8,144 bases of DNA from Nocardioides sp. (GTDB taxonomy: Bacteria; Actinomycetota; Actinomycetes; Propionibacteriales; Nocardioidaceae), in NCBI GenBank assembly GCA_021731205.1, contig JAKFXV010000080.1:1-8144 (forward strand), read 5' to 3'. A program made the position numbers and the translations under genes. Within the stretch, counting starts at the first letter, position 1; every line of letters begins with the position of its first letter. Shown here one piece after another: positions 7,808 through 8,144 of the stretch. A model generated the notes under the pieces. That model made no database searches. It saw only the letters and a program-made list of their open reading frames with translations, and was not told the origin of the DNA.

Positions 7808-8144
7808 TCAGCGATGCAGTCCCAAGGCGAACTCCACGACCTCGAGCACGGGCACTGCCCCCCGCGCGATGTCCTGCACCGACACCCACGCGACGGCATC
7901 GGTCGTGCCACCGCTCTCGGCGACGTACGGCTCGGCCGGACCGACCAGCGCGGCGTCGTACACGATGTGGACGCCGTGGTAGTCCTGGGTGTGCCCGTCG
8001 GGTGCCGTGCCGGTGAAATGCACGTCGTGCACCCCGACGAGGCGACCGATCTCGGCGGTGACTCCGCACTCCTCGGCCACCTCTCGTGCCGCCGCTTGAG
8101 CGGGGGACTCGCCGTGCTCGAGCCCGCCGCCCGGCAGCGTCCAG
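7808..8144 (-). CDS. NUDIX hydrolase (5' partial)
   Basis: The frame is open to the window's right edge, so the N-terminus is missing; about 111 residues are visible. The upstream part in this frame reads WTLPGGGLEHGE and completes a perfect NUDIX box G-x5-E-x7-R-E-U-x-E-E-x-G-U: GGLEHGE, then SPAQAAA, then REVAEECGV (roughly 8068-8138 on the complement). The box binds divalent metal and catalyses hydrolysis of nucleoside diphosphates linked to another moiety. The remaining strands (VHDVHFTG...DYHGVHIVYDAAL...ESGGTTDAVAWVSVQDI) are a normal NUDIX C-terminal half with an acidic E-x-x-x-x-x-D-x-x-W segment. The substrate is undetermined; ADP-ribose-, dNTP- or capped-nucleotide-type activities are all possible. 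The gene ends with TGA at 7808-7810 and heads the visible minus-strand run. Confidence 0.92.
   Translation of the reverse strand, partial: WTLPGGGLEHGESPAQAAAREVAEECGVTAEIGRLVGVHDVHFTGTAPDGHTQDYHGVHIVYDAALVGPAEPYVAESGGTTDAVAWVSVQDIARGAVPVLEVVEFALGLHR

Noticed and set aside
5787..7982. A 731-codon plus-strand open frame antisense to the methyltransferase and HAD genes
   Set aside because: It is the complement of well-supported genes with clear motifs. Its translation is Gly/Arg/Gln/His-rich without domains, as expected for GC-rich shadow frames.
7755..8069. A 104-codon minus-strand frame overlapping the NUDIX gene
   Set aside because: It is Arg/Gly-rich with no motif, while the overlapping frame has a perfect NUDIX box.

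Overview
The window is a high-GC, densely packed bacterial chromosomal segment. GTG/TTG starts, 4-nt GTGA stop-start overlaps, the actinobacterial forms of SerC and of a second citrate synthase, and a surface protein with PKD and beta-sandwich repeats all point to an actinomycete. A Nocardioides-like member of Propionibacteriales is my best guess, but this is inference from sequence style and not a database match. I see no tRNA, rRNA, CRISPR array, insertion sequence or phage gene, and no gene-free stretch longer than about 170 nt.

Layout. (1) 2-1084 (+): the C-terminal part of a secreted modular protein, with a repeated beta domain, a PKD domain and a second copy of the beta domain. (2) 1147-2274 (+): a citrate synthase 2 (CitA-type). 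(3) 2302-3534 (-): a three-gene operon read right to left. It encodes an 85-aa two-TM protein, a two-TM protein with a C-terminal four-cysteine zinc ribbon, and a GNAT acetyltransferase, all overlapping and so probably translationally coupled. (4) 3535-3702: a divergent intergenic region with a GUGA-loop hairpin and a possible -10 box. (5) 3703-4827 (+): phosphoserine aminotransferase SerC. (6) 4828-8144 (-): a compact run read right to left: a NUDIX hydrolase (5' end outside the window), a HAD phosphatase-like protein, a 32-aa single-TM small ORF, a METTL25/GSTCD-type (Methyltransf_32) SAM methyltransferase, and a membrane-anchored extracytoplasmic propeller-like protein whose stop directly abuts that of serC.

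Function. citA and serC are primary-metabolism genes (citrate formation; serine and possibly pyridoxal-phosphate biosynthesis). They also lie close together in mycobacteria, so this looks like a conserved actinobacterial core neighbourhood and not a genomic island. The genes around them are mostly poorly characterised. The best candidates for new biology are the small-TM / zinc-ribbon-TM / GNAT operon, the 32-aa membrane peptide between the HAD and methyltransferase genes, and the bacterial Methyltransf_32 protein with its own N-terminal domain. I found no convincing sign of a defence system or mobile element.
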